Source: JBKBRC01 sp046292345 | Lineage (GTDB): Bacteria; Bacteroidota; Rhodothermia; Rhodothermales; Rubricoccaceae | NCBI GenBank assembly: GCA_046292345.1 | Contig: JBKBRC010000010.1 | Span: 13,168 to 77,167, forward strand | DNA: 64,000 nt | Direction of reading: 5' to 3' | Shown here: positions 53,757 through 64,000 of the stretch, one piece after another | Layout of the letters: every line of letters begins with the position of its first letter | Position numbering within the stretch: position 1 is the first letter of the stretch | Notes under the pieces: model-generated | Seen by the model: only the letters and a program-made list of their open reading frames with translations | What the model was told of the DNA's origin: nothing | Database searches by the model: none | Translations under genes and position numbers: made by a program

Positions 53757-54673
53757 TCTTCTGCCCGCCCGCGCAGAAACCGCCACACGGTGAGCGCTGC
53801 CAGACGGGCCGTGCGACCGTCTACGTCGTGCGGCGGGCACAGTTCGACGATGTCGAGCGAGCGGACGTGCGGGCTGCGCCCGAGCGCCTCGGCGGCGGCG
53901 AGCCAGTCGGCCTCGGCGAGCCCGTCCGGGTTGGGCGCGCTCACGCCCGGCGCGTCGGCGGCGCGCACGGCGTCGAGGTCGAGCGTGGCGAGCGTGGGCC
54001 GCGCGAGGGCTGCGACCTCTTCGGCCAGGCGCCCCGGCGTGGCCGCCTCGCGCCAGACGACGCGTCCGCCGCGTGCTTCCACGAAAGCGGCGTGCGCAGC
54101 GGCGACGCTGTGCGGCTGCGCGCCGAGCACGGTGTAGCGCCCGACGCGCCCGGTCTCAAGCGCCTGCCGGAACGGCGAGCCCGAGTGCGCGCCGGCGGCC
54201 CCGACGGGCCGGACGTCCAGATGCGCGTCCAGGTTGAGCACGTCTGGGCGCGCCGCGCCGTAGCCGAGCAGGTGCCCGAACGCCGTCTCGTGCCCGCCGC
54301 CGAGCACGACGACCGTCTTGCCGGCCGCGAGCCACGGTGCAATTGTCCGCCCGAGCGCCGCCTGATCGGCCTCCACGTCACCGGAAACCGGCACGTCGCC
54401 GACGTCGGCAGTATGGGCGAGCAGGCCGGTGAAGCGCGCGCCCAGACGGGCGTCGGGCGTGAGCCGGTAGAGCGCCTCGCGGAGGGCGCGCGGCCCGTGC
54501 GCGGCGCCCACGCGCCCGCCGTTGCGCCCAACGCCGGCGTCCGACGGAAAGCCGACGAGCACCACCTCGGCCCGGGCGGGGTCGGCCTGCGCGGCGAGCC
54601 AGTGCCCGAGGCGCGGGTCTTCCGGGGCGGTGGCCGGGGCGGGGACGCCGTGCGGCTCGGGGGCGGGCGTCAT
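53714..54673 (-). CDS. hutG: formimidoylglutamase, arginase family
   Basis: 319 residues; last step of histidine degradation, N-formimidoyl-L-glutamate to glutamate and formamide. Manganese-site motifs of the ureohydrolase fold: GGGHETAFG, NLDAHLDVRP (DAHxD) and ATLDLDAVRAADAPG (DxDxD-like). ATG at 54673 overlaps the hutI stop by 4 bp. The hutI neighbour and the hutH/hutU genes beyond decide this name over agmatinase or arginase. Confidence 0.9.
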   Translation of the reverse strand: MTPAPEPHGVPAPATAPEDPRLGHWLAAQADPARAEVVLVGFPSDAGVGRNGGRVGAAHGPRALREALYRLTPDARLGARFTGLLAHTADVGDVPVSGDVEADQAALGRTIAPWLAAGKTVVVLGGGHETAFGHLLGYGAARPDVLNLDAHLDVRPVGAAGAHSGSPFRQALETGRVGRYTVLGAQPHSVAAAHAAFVEARGGRVVWREAATPGRLAEEVAALARPTLATLDLDAVRAADAPGVSAPNPDGLAEADWLAAAEALGRSPHVRSLDIVELCPPHDVDGRTARLAALTVWRFLRGRAEDQKRASRAIRFASR

Positions 54674-55911
54674 GGCACGTACGGCTCGGCGGGCGCCTGC
54701 CAGACCGTCTGCCCGCCGATCACCGTGCGCACGCACGTGCCGGGGCGGTAGTGGTAGAGCCAGAAGCCGAGGTCTGGCGCGTCCAGAACGGCGAGGTCGG
54801 CTTTCTTGCCGGGCTCGAGCGAGCCCACCTCGGCCGCCATCCCGATGGCGCGCGCGGCGACGAGCGTGGCTCCGGCGAGCGCCTCGGCGGGGGTCATCCG
54901 CTGCCGCGTGCAGGCGAGCAGCAGCGCCAGGTGCAGATCGTAGGAGGGCGCCGAGCCCGGGTTGAAGTCGGTTGCGACGGCCACGGCGGCGCCGGCATCG
55001 ACGAGCGCGCGGCCGGGCGCGAACGGGGTGCCGAGGTAGAGCGCGGCGATGGGCAGTGTCACGGCGACCGTGGCCGAAGCCGCGAGGGCACGGATGCCGG
55101 CGGCGGAGACGCGCTCGAGGTGGTCGGCGCTCGCGGCGCCGAGCGCCACGGCGAGCTCGGCGCCGCCCCCCTCGCCGAGTTGGTCTACGTGCAGCTTGGC
55201 GCCCAGCCCGAGGCGCGCGGCGGCGTCCAGGATCGCGCGCGCCTCGTCGGGCGAGAAGGCCGTCTCCTCGACGAACACGTCCGCGTAGCGGGCGAGCCCC
55301 TCGGCGGCAACGGCCGGCAGCAGCGCGTCGGTGAGCAAGCGGACGTAGGCGGCGCGGTCTGAAGCGAACTCGGGCGGGACGATGTGCGCCGCGAGGCACG
55401 TCGGCACGAGGCGCGTCGGCTGCGCGGCGGCGAGGCGGCGGTAGGCGCGGAGCGCGGCCAGCTCGTGCTCGAGCGAGAGGCCGTAGCCGCTCTTGACCTC
55501 GGCCGTCGTCACGCCGAGCCGGCGCATGGCCGCGAGGAACCCGGCGCCGCGCGCCGCCAGGTCAGCCTCGGAGGCGGCGCGCGTCGCGTGCATCGTCGCG
55601 GCGATGCCGCCGCCGCGCCGGGCGACGGCGCGGTAGTCGGCCCCGCGCAGGCGTTTGGCGAACTCGTCGGCGCGCCAGCCGCCAAAGCAGAGGTGCGTAT
55701 GGGCGTCTACGAGGCCGGGCACGACGAGCCGCCCCCCGGCCGACACGCGGTGCGCTCGGGCGAAGGCGGCCGGCAGGGCGGCGCGCGGTCCCACCCAGCG
55801 GATTGTGTCGCCCTCCCAGACGAGCGCCGCGTCGGGCGTCTCGCGCACCGTGTTGGGCGGGTCGCCGGCAACGGGCGTGGCCAGCACGGCAATGTCTTCC
55901 AGGACGGTCAT
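54670..55911 (-). CDS. hutI: imidazolonepropionase
   Basis: 413 residues; hydrolyses 4-imidazolone-5-propionate to N-formimidoylglutamate. Metal site: LVDAHTHLCFGG (HxH), CLAAHIVPPEF, KLHVDQLGEGGG (His), ADHLERV (His) and ATDFNPGSAP (Asp), as in HutI. ATG 55911 (MTVLEDIAVLATP) preferred over an upstream TTG at 55935. Overlaps hutG by 4 bp. A TAGATTGT-like box lies about 27 bp upstream. Confidence 0.93.
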   Translation of the reverse strand: MTVLEDIAVLATPVAGDPPNTVRETPDAALVWEGDTIRWVGPRAALPAAFARAHRVSAGGRLVVPGLVDAHTHLCFGGWRADEFAKRLRGADYRAVARRGGGIAATMHATRAASEADLAARGAGFLAAMRRLGVTTAEVKSGYGLSLEHELAALRAYRRLAAAQPTRLVPTCLAAHIVPPEFASDRAAYVRLLTDALLPAVAAEGLARYADVFVEETAFSPDEARAILDAAARLGLGAKLHVDQLGEGGGAELAVALGAASADHLERVSAAGIRALAASATVAVTLPIAALYLGTPFAPGRALVDAGAAVAVATDFNPGSAPSYDLHLALLLACTRQRMTPAEALAGATLVAARAIGMAAEVGSLEPGKKADLAVLDAPDLGFWLYHYRPGTCVRTVIGGQTVWQAPAEPYVP

Positions 55912-56062
55912 GGGAGGCGCGTGGGCAGCGGACAATCTATGTCCTTCTTTGCCACGGAGCGCGCTTTTTTTCTACTCATCGAGGGGGCATCCGAGCATGC
56001 TCCGTTTCTCAGCAGGTCCTTCCGGTATTCGTGCTGCACCACGAGCCACAACAATATCAGCC

Positions 56063-57889
56063 ATGAAGACGCCTGTTTCTTTGCCAGCATCCGCGCCTGT
56101 TTCCTCAACAGCATCCGCGCCCGCTTCCACACCGGCATCNNNNNNNNNNNNNNNNNNNNNNNNNNNNNNNNNNNNNNNNNNNNNNNNNNNNNNNNNNNNN
56201 NNNNNNNNNNNNNNNNNNNNNNNNNNNNNNNNNNNNNNNGCATCCGCGCCCGCTTCCACACCGGCATCTACGATGCCGATACCGCCCGGCACCGCGTCCC
56301 TCGCGCTCGTGACGCGCTTTGCAGACGAGTTGCTCGCGCTACCTGGTGCGCGGACCCTTTGCGCGCGCCACCTACGCCGGATCGCCGACGCGCTCGAGCA
56401 GGCGCCGGCCGAGGTGTCGGACGGGAGGCGCGAAGGCGCGGCCGCGGGACCACCGGTCCTGGGCGGGGACGATCCGGAGAGGCTCTCGGAGGCACCCCAG
56501 CTCCTGGCCGGCGGCGATGGCCTCGCCGAGCCGGCCATCGTATTCAGCTGCGCCGCGCCGGAGACAGACGCGCCGGAGACAGACGCGCTGCTCGCCGAGC
56601 ACCTGGCGGCGCTGCGAGATCGGTGCGACTGGCTCGCCGCCGCCGAGGCGCCCCAGCCCTCGCCGGCCCCTGCCGACGAACTGCAGCACCCCCCGGCGAC
56701 GCTCCCGCTGCTCGCCGAGCGGATGCGCCTCAAGGCGCGCGCCTGCGCCGCACCGGGACGGTCCGAGCAGGCACCTCAGGCGCTCGTGTCCGAGGCGCGC
56801 CGTCTGACGACCCGCCTCTGGATGCTCGACGCTCCGCCGCGGGCCGACGCCGGCGGCCTCGCGCGCCTCTACGAAGCTGCCGCCGACGCCGCCGACCTGC
56901 TGCACAAACATATCCCGGACGCCCCGCGCGCCGTGCAGAAGCGCGTCGTCGACGCGGCCAGCCATGCCTCGTCGCTGCTCGCGCAGCGGATCGCACAGGC
57001 GCAGGCCACCGACAGCCTCAAGGCCGACCCCGACGCGCGCGACCTCCACGCCTGGCTGCGTCACCTCACCTACCGGCACCAAATCTATCAGGAGCGTTGC
57101 CTCACGGTCAGAGCGATGGCTCCGCCCGATTCGTTCGACGCGTGCCGTAGCAAGCTCGACGCCCTCGCCGCGCTCGCGGCGCGCCGCAAAGAGGAAGCGA
57201 AGCTGCTCCGCGCCGTCTGCTACCATGCGAAGCAGCTCATCGAGAACGTAGACCACGCCTTCCACGAAGCGTATCACCGGGAGCGCCTCGTCGCCAAGAT
57301 CTGCAAGGCTGGCGAGTCGGGCCTGCCGGCCTCGCACAGGGACCTCCGCGAGCTGCTCCTGCCCGCTTACGACTTCCTGCCCCGCCCCACCGAGGCGCTG
57401 CCTGCCTTCTACGCGAGCGTGCTGGCCTACCTCGACCAGGACGCAGCCGCCGCGTCCGACGACGCGCCGGACGACGTGCTCGGCGGCGCGCTCGGTGGCC
57501 AGGACGTCCCGGCGGACAGCCCGCTCATCGCCAAGGCCCGTAGCCTGGTGGCCGGACGCACGCTCTACCTCGTCGGCGGCGTGCCCGTGCCCCGGGCCGC
57601 GGAGCGCCTGCGGCAGGCGCTCGGGCTGCGCGAAGTGCTCTGGCCGCAGACGCGCGCGCACCAGTCGCCGGCGCCGCTGCGCGCCGCCGTGGCGCGGCAG
57701 GACGTGGCCGCGGTCGTCCAGCTCATCCGCTACTCGAGCCACTGCTTCGGCGACCTCCGCGAGGACTGCAGGGCGCTCGGCAAGCCGTTCGTGCGCGTCG
57801 CGGACGGGTACGGCCTGCGCTCGATCGCGTACGGCCTCGTGGGGCAGGCGTCGCAGCTGCTCGGCACCTCTGCAGACGCGGCCTCGTGA
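56063..57889 (+). CDS. DUF2325 protein with N-terminal 8-residue repeats, interrupted by a scaffold gap
   Basis: About 608 residues as written, but a 100-N gap lies in codons 26-59. The start (MKTPVSLP) is followed by 24-bp repeats encoding ASAPxSxP-type octapeptides; the gap hides an unknown number more. A mostly helical region follows (RRLTTRLWML, LHAWLRHLTYRHQIYQERC, residues about 190-440). The last 100 residues match DUF2325: TLYLVGGVPVPRAAERLRQ, then VVQLIRYSSHCFGDLREDC and KPFVRVADGYGLRSIAYGL. DUF2325 proteins are uncharacterised. It lies on the opposite strand inside the hut cluster, and its 5' region is AT-richer than all neighbours, so it was probably inserted. Confidence 0.72.
   Translation: MKTPVSLPASAPVSSTASAPASTPAXXXXXXXXXXXXXXXXXXXXXXXXXXXXXXXXXXASAPASTPASTMPIPPGTASLALVTRFADELLALPGARTLCARHLRRIADALEQAPAEVSDGRREGAAAGPPVLGGDDPERLSEAPQLLAGGDGLAEPAIVFSCAAPETDAPETDALLAEHLAALRDRCDWLAAAEAPQPSPAPADELQHPPATLPLLAERMRLKARACAAPGRSEQAPQALVSEARRLTTRLWMLDAPPRADAGGLARLYEAAADAADLLHKHIPDAPRAVQKRVVDAASHASSLLAQRIAQAQATDSLKADPDARDLHAWLRHLTYRHQIYQERCLTVRAMAPPDSFDACRSKLDALAALAARRKEEAKLLRAVCYHAKQLIENVDHAFHEAYHRERLVAKICKAGESGLPASHRDLRELLLPAYDFLPRPTEALPAFYASVLAYLDQDAAAASDDAPDDVLGGALGGQDVPADSPLIAKARSLVAGRTLYLVGGVPVPRAAERLRQALGLREVLWPQTRAHQSPAPLRAAVARQDVAAVVQLIRYSSHCFGDLREDCRALGKPFVRVADGYGLRSIAYGLVGQASQLLGTSADAAS
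56087..56268. repeat. 24-bp in-frame tandem repeat spanning a scaffold gap
   Basis: At least three 24-bp units (two left, one right of the N run) start gcatccgcgcc and encode ASAPVSST or ASAPASTP. The last 29 bases before the gap equal the first 29 after it, so the true copy number is unknown. Confidence 0.8.
56140..56239. other. 100-N scaffold gap inside the DUF2325 gene
   Basis: Exactly 100 N; size is nominal. Reading frames on the two sides agree only because the repeats are in frame with each other. Confidence 0.95.
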
Positions 57890-57926
57890 GGCCGCGCCCG
57901 GCGGTCTTGCCCGGCCGCCCGGAGCG

Positions 57927-59423
57927 TCAGACGAGCAGGCCGGTCTCGGCCTCGGCCGCGGCGAGGAGCGCGCCCTCCGCCACCGCCTCGATGCAGCGCG
58001 CCATGTCGGCCGCGAAGTCGGCATCGGCCTCGCGGTGCGTCACGCGCGACCGGACGAACGCGTGCGCGGCCTCGACGCCCCGACCCGGCCGGAGCGGCGC
58101 GCGGAAGTCGAGCGCCTGCGCGGCCGCCATCAGTTCCAGCCCCAGCACGCGCTCGGCGTTCTCCATCACCTGGTAGAGCTTGACGGCGCTGATGCTGCCC
58201 ATCGAGACGTGGTCTTCCTGTCCGCGGCTCGACGGGATCGAGTCTACCGAGGCCGGATGCGAGAGCACCTTGTTCTCTGAGACGAGCGCGGCGGCCGTGT
58301 ACTGCGGCATCATGAAGCCGGAGTTGACGCCGGTCTCGCGCATGAGGAAGACCGGTAGCCCATCGTGGCCCTCAAGGAGCAGGTAGAGCCGGCGCTCGGC
58401 GACCGAGGCGAACTCGGCGAGCGCGAGCGCGGCGTAGTCCATCGCAAGCGCGAGCGGCTGCCCGTGGAAGTTGCCCCCCGAGACGATGGCCGGCGAGCCT
58501 TCCTGAAACACGAGCGGGTTGTCGGTAACGCTGTTGATCTCGCGCTCGACGACCGCCGCGGCATGCGCGAGGGCGTCGCGGCTCGCGCCGTGGATCTGCG
58601 GTACGCAGCGGAGCGAGTACGGGTCCTGCACCTTACCGCAGTGGCGGTGGCTCTCGAGGATCTCGCTGCCCGCGAGCAGGCGGCGCACGTTCTCGGCCAC
58701 GGCAGCCTGCCCGGGGTGCGGCCGCACGTCCTGGATGCGGGCGTCGAAGGGGCGAGCGCTGCCCTGCAGCGCCTCGAGACTCATCGCGGCCACGAGGTCG
58801 GCCGTGCGGGCGAGGCGGCCGGCGCGCTCGAGCACGTAGGCGCCGTAGGCGGCCATGAACTGCGTGCCGTTGATGAGCGCGAGCCCGTCCTTGGCGCGCA
58901 GGCGAACCGGCGCGAGCCCCTCGGCGGCAAGCACGTCGGCGGCGGGGGCTGGCTGGCCGGCACGCCACACCTCGCCGCGCCCGATGAGCGGCAGCGCCAG
59001 GTGTGCCAGCGGGGCCAGGTCGCCTGAGGCGCCGAGGCTGCCGCGGCTCGGCACGACCGGCACGAGGCCGCGCCGGGCCATGAGCAGCAGGCGGTCGAAG
59101 ACGGCGCGCGAGACGCCCGAGAAGCCGCGTCCGAGCGCGTGCACCTTGAGCCCGAGCATGAGCCGCGCGACGGGCTCCGGCACGGGCACTCCGAGCCCGA
59201 CGGCGTGGCTGAGCAGCAGGTTTTCCTGGAGCGCGTCGAGCGCGTCCGGCCCGATCCGCTGCCGAGCGAGCGCGCCGAAGCCTGTGTTGATCCCGTAGTA
59301 CGTCTCCCCGTCGGCCAGCGCGGCGTCCACGACGCGCCGGGAAGCGTCCACGGCGGAGGCGTCGGCGGCGAGCGCGTCGAGGCGCGCGGCGAGGTCGGCG
59401 TAGAGGGTGGGCAGGCGGAGCAT
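57927..59423 (-). CDS. hutH: histidine ammonia-lyase
   Basis: 498 residues; histidine to urocanate and ammonia. The MIO-forming Ala-Ser-Gly is in SRGSLGASGDLAPLAHLALP (about residue 130), with YGINTGFGALARQ and SRGQEDHVSMGS also conserved. ATG 59423; the frame extends 46 codons upstream through a proline-rich tandem repeat (APPTGPP) that is unlikely to be translated. Lies 181 bp downstream of hutU. Confidence 0.96.
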   Translation of the reverse strand: MLRLPTLYADLAARLDALAADASAVDASRRVVDAALADGETYYGINTGFGALARQRIGPDALDALQENLLLSHAVGLGVPVPEPVARLMLGLKVHALGRGFSGVSRAVFDRLLLMARRGLVPVVPSRGSLGASGDLAPLAHLALPLIGRGEVWRAGQPAPAADVLAAEGLAPVRLRAKDGLALINGTQFMAAYGAYVLERAGRLARTADLVAAMSLEALQGSARPFDARIQDVRPHPGQAAVAENVRRLLAGSEILESHRHCGKVQDPYSLRCVPQIHGASRDALAHAAAVVEREINSVTDNPLVFQEGSPAIVSGGNFHGQPLALAMDYAALALAEFASVAERRLYLLLEGHDGLPVFLMRETGVNSGFMMPQYTAAALVSENKVLSHPASVDSIPSSRGQEDHVSMGSISAVKLYQVMENAERVLGLELMAAAQALDFRAPLRPGRGVEAAHAFVRSRVTHREADADFAADMARCIEAVAEGALLAAAEAETGLLV

Positions 59424-59479
59424 CGGAGGAGCGGGAGGTCCCGTCGGAGGAGCGGGAGGTCCTGTCGGAGGAGCGGGAG
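59423..59479. repeat. 21-bp tandem repeat abutting the hutH start codon
   Basis: Two 21-bp units starting tcggaggagcgggaggtc and a 15-bp partial third, beginning at the first base of the reverse-strand ATG. It sits where a ribosome-binding region would be. Confidence 0.8.
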
Positions 59480-59604
59480 ATTTTCGGACGGGAGCGTTCC
59501 AGCGCACTCGGCTCGCCGTCATTCGGCCGGGCCCGGGAACCTCCCGGACTCCCTGCCGCACATCGTCGTCGCCGCCTTGCGCTTCCGTCGTCGCGGCTTC
59601 CTCC

Positions 59605-61266
<1,662 letters not shown>

Positions 61267-61294
61267 GGAGTGCGAGAAAAGCGGTACCGGGACC

Positions 61295-61302
61295 ACAAGG
61301 TA
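61295..61302 (-). promoter_or_regulatory. putative -7 box TACCTTGT for hutU
   Basis: Minus-strand TACCTTGT, 28 bp before the hutU ATG and just before the scaffold gap. Confidence 0.45.
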
Positions 61303-61315
61303 GCCGCTCCACAGC

Positions 61316-61415
61316 NNNNNNNNNNNNNNNNNNNNNNNNNNNNNNNNNNNNNNNNNNNNNNNNNNNNNNNNNNNNNNNNNNNNNNNNNNNNNNNNNNNNN
61401 NNNNNNNNNNNNNNN
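61316..61415. other. 100-N scaffold gap between hutU and the K+ channel gene
   Basis: Exactly 100 N; nominal length. The flanks do not repeat each other; the right flank starts in a 17-bp tandem array, so the array may continue into the gap. Confidence 0.95.
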
Positions 61416-61466
61416 CGGCTACGCGAAGGCTTCGGCTACGCGAAGGCTTCGGCTACGCGAACGCCT
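61416..61466. repeat. 17-bp x3 tandem repeat over the K+ channel stop codon
   Basis: cggctacgcgaaggctt twice exactly and once with two changes; the last unit holds the reverse-strand TAG stop (61453-61455) and terminal codons of the channel gene. Confidence 0.85.
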
Positions 61467-63147
61467 CGGCGAAGCGCGCGCGCTGCTCGGCGTCGCCGAG
61501 GACGATCAGATCGGAGCCCTCGTGCAGGCGCGTGTCTGGCGGCGGGTTGGCAATCACGTCCTCGCCGCGCTGTACGGCCAGCACGAGCAGCCCGGTCTTC
61601 TCGCCGATGCCGCTCTCGGCCAGCGTCTGCCCGGCGAGCGCGCGCGGCAGCGGGAGCGTGTGCAGCGCCAGGCCTGCGCCGAGCAGGTTGAGCTCCCGCC
61701 CCTCCACGCGCGCCATCACCGACTCGACGCCGAGCGCGGTGTAGCTGAGCGCGAAGTTGGCCCCGGCGCGGTGCACGGCCTCCACGTTGTGCTCGTACGT
61801 GATGCGGCTCACGATGCGCACGTCCGGGTTGAGGCCGCGGCAGTAGGCGGCGAGATAGATGTTCATCGCGTCGTCGTGCGTGGTGAGCACGACGGCGGGC
61901 GCCTCGCGGATGCCGGCCGCGGCGAGCAGGTCGAAGTCGGCCGCGTCGCCCTCGAAGACAGGCACCTTGCCGCGCATGCGCGCGCAGAGCGACGGGTCGC
62001 GCTCGACCAGGTGCACGTCGATCTCTTTGTCCTGCAGCGCGCGCACGGCCGCGCGGCCGACCTTGCCCCCCCCGACGACGAGCACCGGGTGCGGGTTGGC
62101 GTCGTAGATGAGCAGCAGGTCGTCCAGGCGGTCGAGCTGCGCGCGCGTGCCCGTGACGACGAGGACCGACGCGTCGGAGAGCGGCGTGTCGGGCCGGACC
62201 GGCCGCAGGCGCCCCCGCTCCCATACGCCGATGGCGCTCACGCCCGCGATGGCGCGCAGGTTGACCTGCCGCAGCGTGCGCCCGGCCAGCGGCGTGTGCC
62301 GCGCCGGCAGTTCGGCCAGCAGCAGGTCGCGGTAGTACCCGACGACGTTCGTCTGCGCATTGGCGCCGCCGACGCGGTTGGCGAGTTGCTCGCCGAGCCA
62401 CCGCTTCAGCGGCAGCACGTGCGTGGCGCCGGCGAGCGTGAGCACGTCCTCGGACTCGTCGCGCTCGATGATGGCGGCGATCGGCACCTCGGGCGAGATC
62501 TCGTGCACCGTCAGGGTTACGTTCGTGTTGACGGTGTCGGAGACGTTGGCGAGCACGAGGCGCGCACGCGCCACGCCGAGACGCTCGAGAAACGCGCGGT
62601 CACCGACGTCACCCGTGGCGACGCGGTGCCCGTCCGAGTGGAGTTCGGCCGCCTGCGCCGCGTCGGCCAGGGCGACCACGTGCGGCACGTCGCGCGCGGC
62701 CAGGCGCTCGGCGAGCGCACGCCCGATGGCGTCGTAGTCTGCCACGATCACGTGGTCGCGCAGCGTCTTCGGCACCTCCCGCGGGGCGCGGTTGCGCAGG
62801 CGCGCCTCGAGGTAGGGTGCGTAGAAGTACTGGATGAACGCGAACGGCAACACGACCAGCAGCAGCAGCACGCCCGAGAGCAGCACGAGCAGGCTGAACA
62901 GCCGCCCGACGTCGCTCGCGAACGTGATGTCGCCGAAGCCGAGGGTGCTCATCACGACGAGCACCCAGTAGAGGCCGGAGAGCCACGAGTGCTCCTGTCC
63001 CTCCCATGCCATCAGGACGTGGAAGAGCGTCGTGTAGAGCAGCACGATGGCGATGAAGAGCAGGCCGAGCTTGCCCAGCGCGCGCAGGTTGCGTCGTGCG
63101 GCGCGGTCGCGCAGGTAGACCGCCAGGTGGCTGCCGAGCGTCTTCAT
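61453..63147 (-). CDS. potassium channel protein with two RCK (TrkA-N/TrkA-C) modules
   Basis: 564 residues. Two membrane helices flank the pore loop VMSTLGFGDITF with the selectivity sequence GFGD (residues about 65-77). Cytoplasmic part: RCK1 about 120-330 (HVIVADYDAIGRALAERL, then the TrkA_C) and RCK2 about 340-560 (VLVVGGGKVGRAAVRAL with a GxGxxG-like site). Similar to MthK/GsuK-type ligand-gated channels. ATG at 63147 overlaps the mazG stop by 4 bp. Stop in a repeat array. Confidence 0.9.
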   Translation of the reverse strand: MKTLGSHLAVYLRDRAARRNLRALGKLGLLFIAIVLLYTTLFHVLMAWEGQEHSWLSGLYWVLVVMSTLGFGDITFASDVGRLFSLLVLLSGVLLLLVVLPFAFIQYFYAPYLEARLRNRAPREVPKTLRDHVIVADYDAIGRALAERLAARDVPHVVALADAAQAAELHSDGHRVATGDVGDRAFLERLGVARARLVLANVSDTVNTNVTLTVHEISPEVPIAAIIERDESEDVLTLAGATHVLPLKRWLGEQLANRVGGANAQTNVVGYYRDLLLAELPARHTPLAGRTLRQVNLRAIAGVSAIGVWERGRLRPVRPDTPLSDASVLVVTGTRAQLDRLDDLLLIYDANPHPVLVVGGGKVGRAAVRALQDKEIDVHLVERDPSLCARMRGKVPVFEGDAADFDLLAAAGIREAPAVVLTTHDDAMNIYLAAYCRGLNPDVRIVSRITYEHNVEAVHRAGANFALSYTALGVESVMARVEGRELNLLGAGLALHTLPLPRALAGQTLAESGIGEKTGLLVLAVQRGEDVIANPPPDTRLHEGSDLIVLGDAEQRARFAEAFA

Positions 63148-64000
63148 CGGGCGGCGCGCGCCTCTGGCGGGGGCTCGGCCGGGGCGGGCTCGGCGCGCTT
63201 GGCCTCGTCCCAGAGCGCGTCCATTTCCCCGAGCGACGCGTCTTGCGGCCGGCGGCCGGCCGCGGCCAGGCGCGCCTCGACATGCGCGAAGCGCCGCGTG
63301 AACTTGCCCACCGTCCGGCGCAGCGCGTTCTCGGGCACGACGCCCACGAAGCGCGCGTAGTTGACGAGCGCGAAGAGCACGTCGCCGAGCTCGTCCTCGA
63401 GCGCCTCGGGCGCGGCGCCCTCGGAGGCAAGCGCCTCCAGCTCGGAGAGCTCCTCACGCACCTTGTCCCAGGCGCTCGGCCCATCCGGAAAGTCGAACCC
63501 GACGGCAGCGGCCTTCTCCTGCACGCGCTCGGCCCGCAGCAGCGCCGGCAGCGTCGCCGGGACGCCAGCCAGCACTGAGCGCGCCGGGCCGGACGCCGCC
63601 GCGCGCTCGGCCTGCTTGATGGCTTCCCAGTTGCGCAGCACCTCGTCCGTACCCGAGACAGCTACGCGGCCAAAAACGTGCGGGTGGCGCCGGACGAGCT
63701 TGGCGATGGCGGCCTCCATCACATCGGCGATCGTGAACGTGCCCTCGGTCTCGGCGATGTGCGCGTGGAAGAGCACGTGCAGAAACAAGTCCCCGAGTTC
63801 CTTCTTGAGTCCCTCCGGGTCCCCGGCGTCGATGGCCTCGACGAGCTCGTGCGCCTCCTCGATCGTGAGGTGCTTGACCGAGTCATGGGTCTGCGCGCGG
63901 TCCCACGGGCAGTCTCGCCGAAGGCGGCGCACGACGGCGGCAAAGTCGGCGTAGAGCGCGGGGTGCGCGGCGGCGCGGTCTTCGTCGAGAAGGCCAAGCG
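63144..64000 (-). CDS. mazG: nucleoside triphosphate pyrophosphohydrolase MazG (5' end outside window)
   Basis: 285 codons visible; the frame stays open to the right edge, so the start is outside. Key segments: RRDCPWDRAQTHDSVKHLTIEEAHELVEAI and ELGDLFLHVLFHA, the first MazG EExxE/ExxD metal site; a second copy lies at VREELSELEALASE with EDELGDVLFALVNYARFVG. Hydrolyses NTPs, including (d)NTPs damaged by oxidation, to NMP and PPi. GTG at 63932 could be mistaken for the start but the frame upstream (LYADFAAVVRRLRRD) is typical of the family. Translationally coupled to the channel gene. Confidence 0.93.
   Translation of the reverse strand, partial: LGLLDEDRAAAHPALYADFAAVVRRLRRDCPWDRAQTHDSVKHLTIEEAHELVEAIDAGDPEGLKKELGDLFLHVLFHAHIAETEGTFTIADVMEAAIAKLVRRHPHVFGRVAVSGTDEVLRNWEAIKQAERAAASGPARSVLAGVPATLPALLRAERVQEKAAAVGFDFPDGPSAWDKVREELSELEALASEGAAPEALEDELGDVLFALVNYARFVGVVPENALRRTVGKFTRRFAHVEARLAAAGRRPQDASLGEMDALWDEAKRAEPAPAEPPPEARAAR

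Noticed and set aside
55912..55935. TTG 55935 as the hutI start
   Set aside because: ATG 55911 gives the family's normal N terminus; the extra eight codons add nothing recognisable.

Overview
The window is about 64 kb of very GC-rich (roughly 70%) bacterial chromosome, densely packed with long genes. Several signs point to the high-GC marine Rhodothermota/Bacteroidota side (Rubricoccaceae-like): a secreted metalloprotease ends in a type IX secretion (Por) sorting domain, there is a Bacteroidota-style LptD barrel and a TonB receptor with a carboxypeptidase-like N-terminal domain, Shine-Dalgarno sequences are almost absent, and many starts follow a TAnnTTTG-like -7 box. No tRNA, rRNA, insertion sequence, prophage or CRISPR array was seen. 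Three runs of exactly 100 N (10146-10245, 56140-56239, 61316-61415) are scaffold gaps, each touching a short tandem repeat.

Layout. 1-8 kb: the 3'-truncated YifB/ComM ATPase, a K+/H+ antiporter, a polyferredoxin-type membrane Fe-S protein paired with an FAD oxidoreductase, NAD kinase and an EamA transporter. 8-14 kb: a type IIA topoisomerase pair (parC/parE-like) and prephenate dehydrogenase. 14-22 kb: lipoprotein and T9SS metalloprotease, an AlbA_2 protein, gpsA, purM, dps with a clear intrinsic terminator, and an enoyl-CoA hydratase. 22-31 kb: lptD, a small barrel protein, a DUF2461-like protein, a ROK kinase - FtsB-like - enolase operon, and glutamate dehydrogenase. 30.5-32 kb: an RpiB-like isomerase and a PduL-like protein that share a small domain and resemble microcompartment enzymes, but with no shell genes nearby. 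32-39 kb: three exported amidohydrolases (two without the HxH metal motif), a Tat-exported alkaline phosphatase and a lipoprotein that is a free copy of one amidohydrolase's C-terminal domain.

39-50.3 kb holds the most unusual locus: nine minus-strand genes, most overlapping by a few bases, encoding a secreted alpha/beta hydrolase, a GbsR/MarR regulator, an SDR, a second hydrolase, two acyl-CoA synthetases, a KAS III-like enzyme with an altered active site, a TonB receptor and a sodium symporter. It looks like a regulated uptake-and-processing pathway for an unknown acid or ester. The two synthetases share a perfectly identical 348-bp block. Canonical fabH is divergent from it. 51-64 kb: a YfcC-type carrier, a complete histidine utilisation set (hutG, hutI, hutH, hutU) split by an opposite-strand DUF2325 gene, a two-RCK K+ channel and 5'-truncated mazG.

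A pattern running through the whole window is the abundance of 12-24 bp tandem repeats, many placed exactly over stop codons so that the gene's last codons and stop are repeated downstream.
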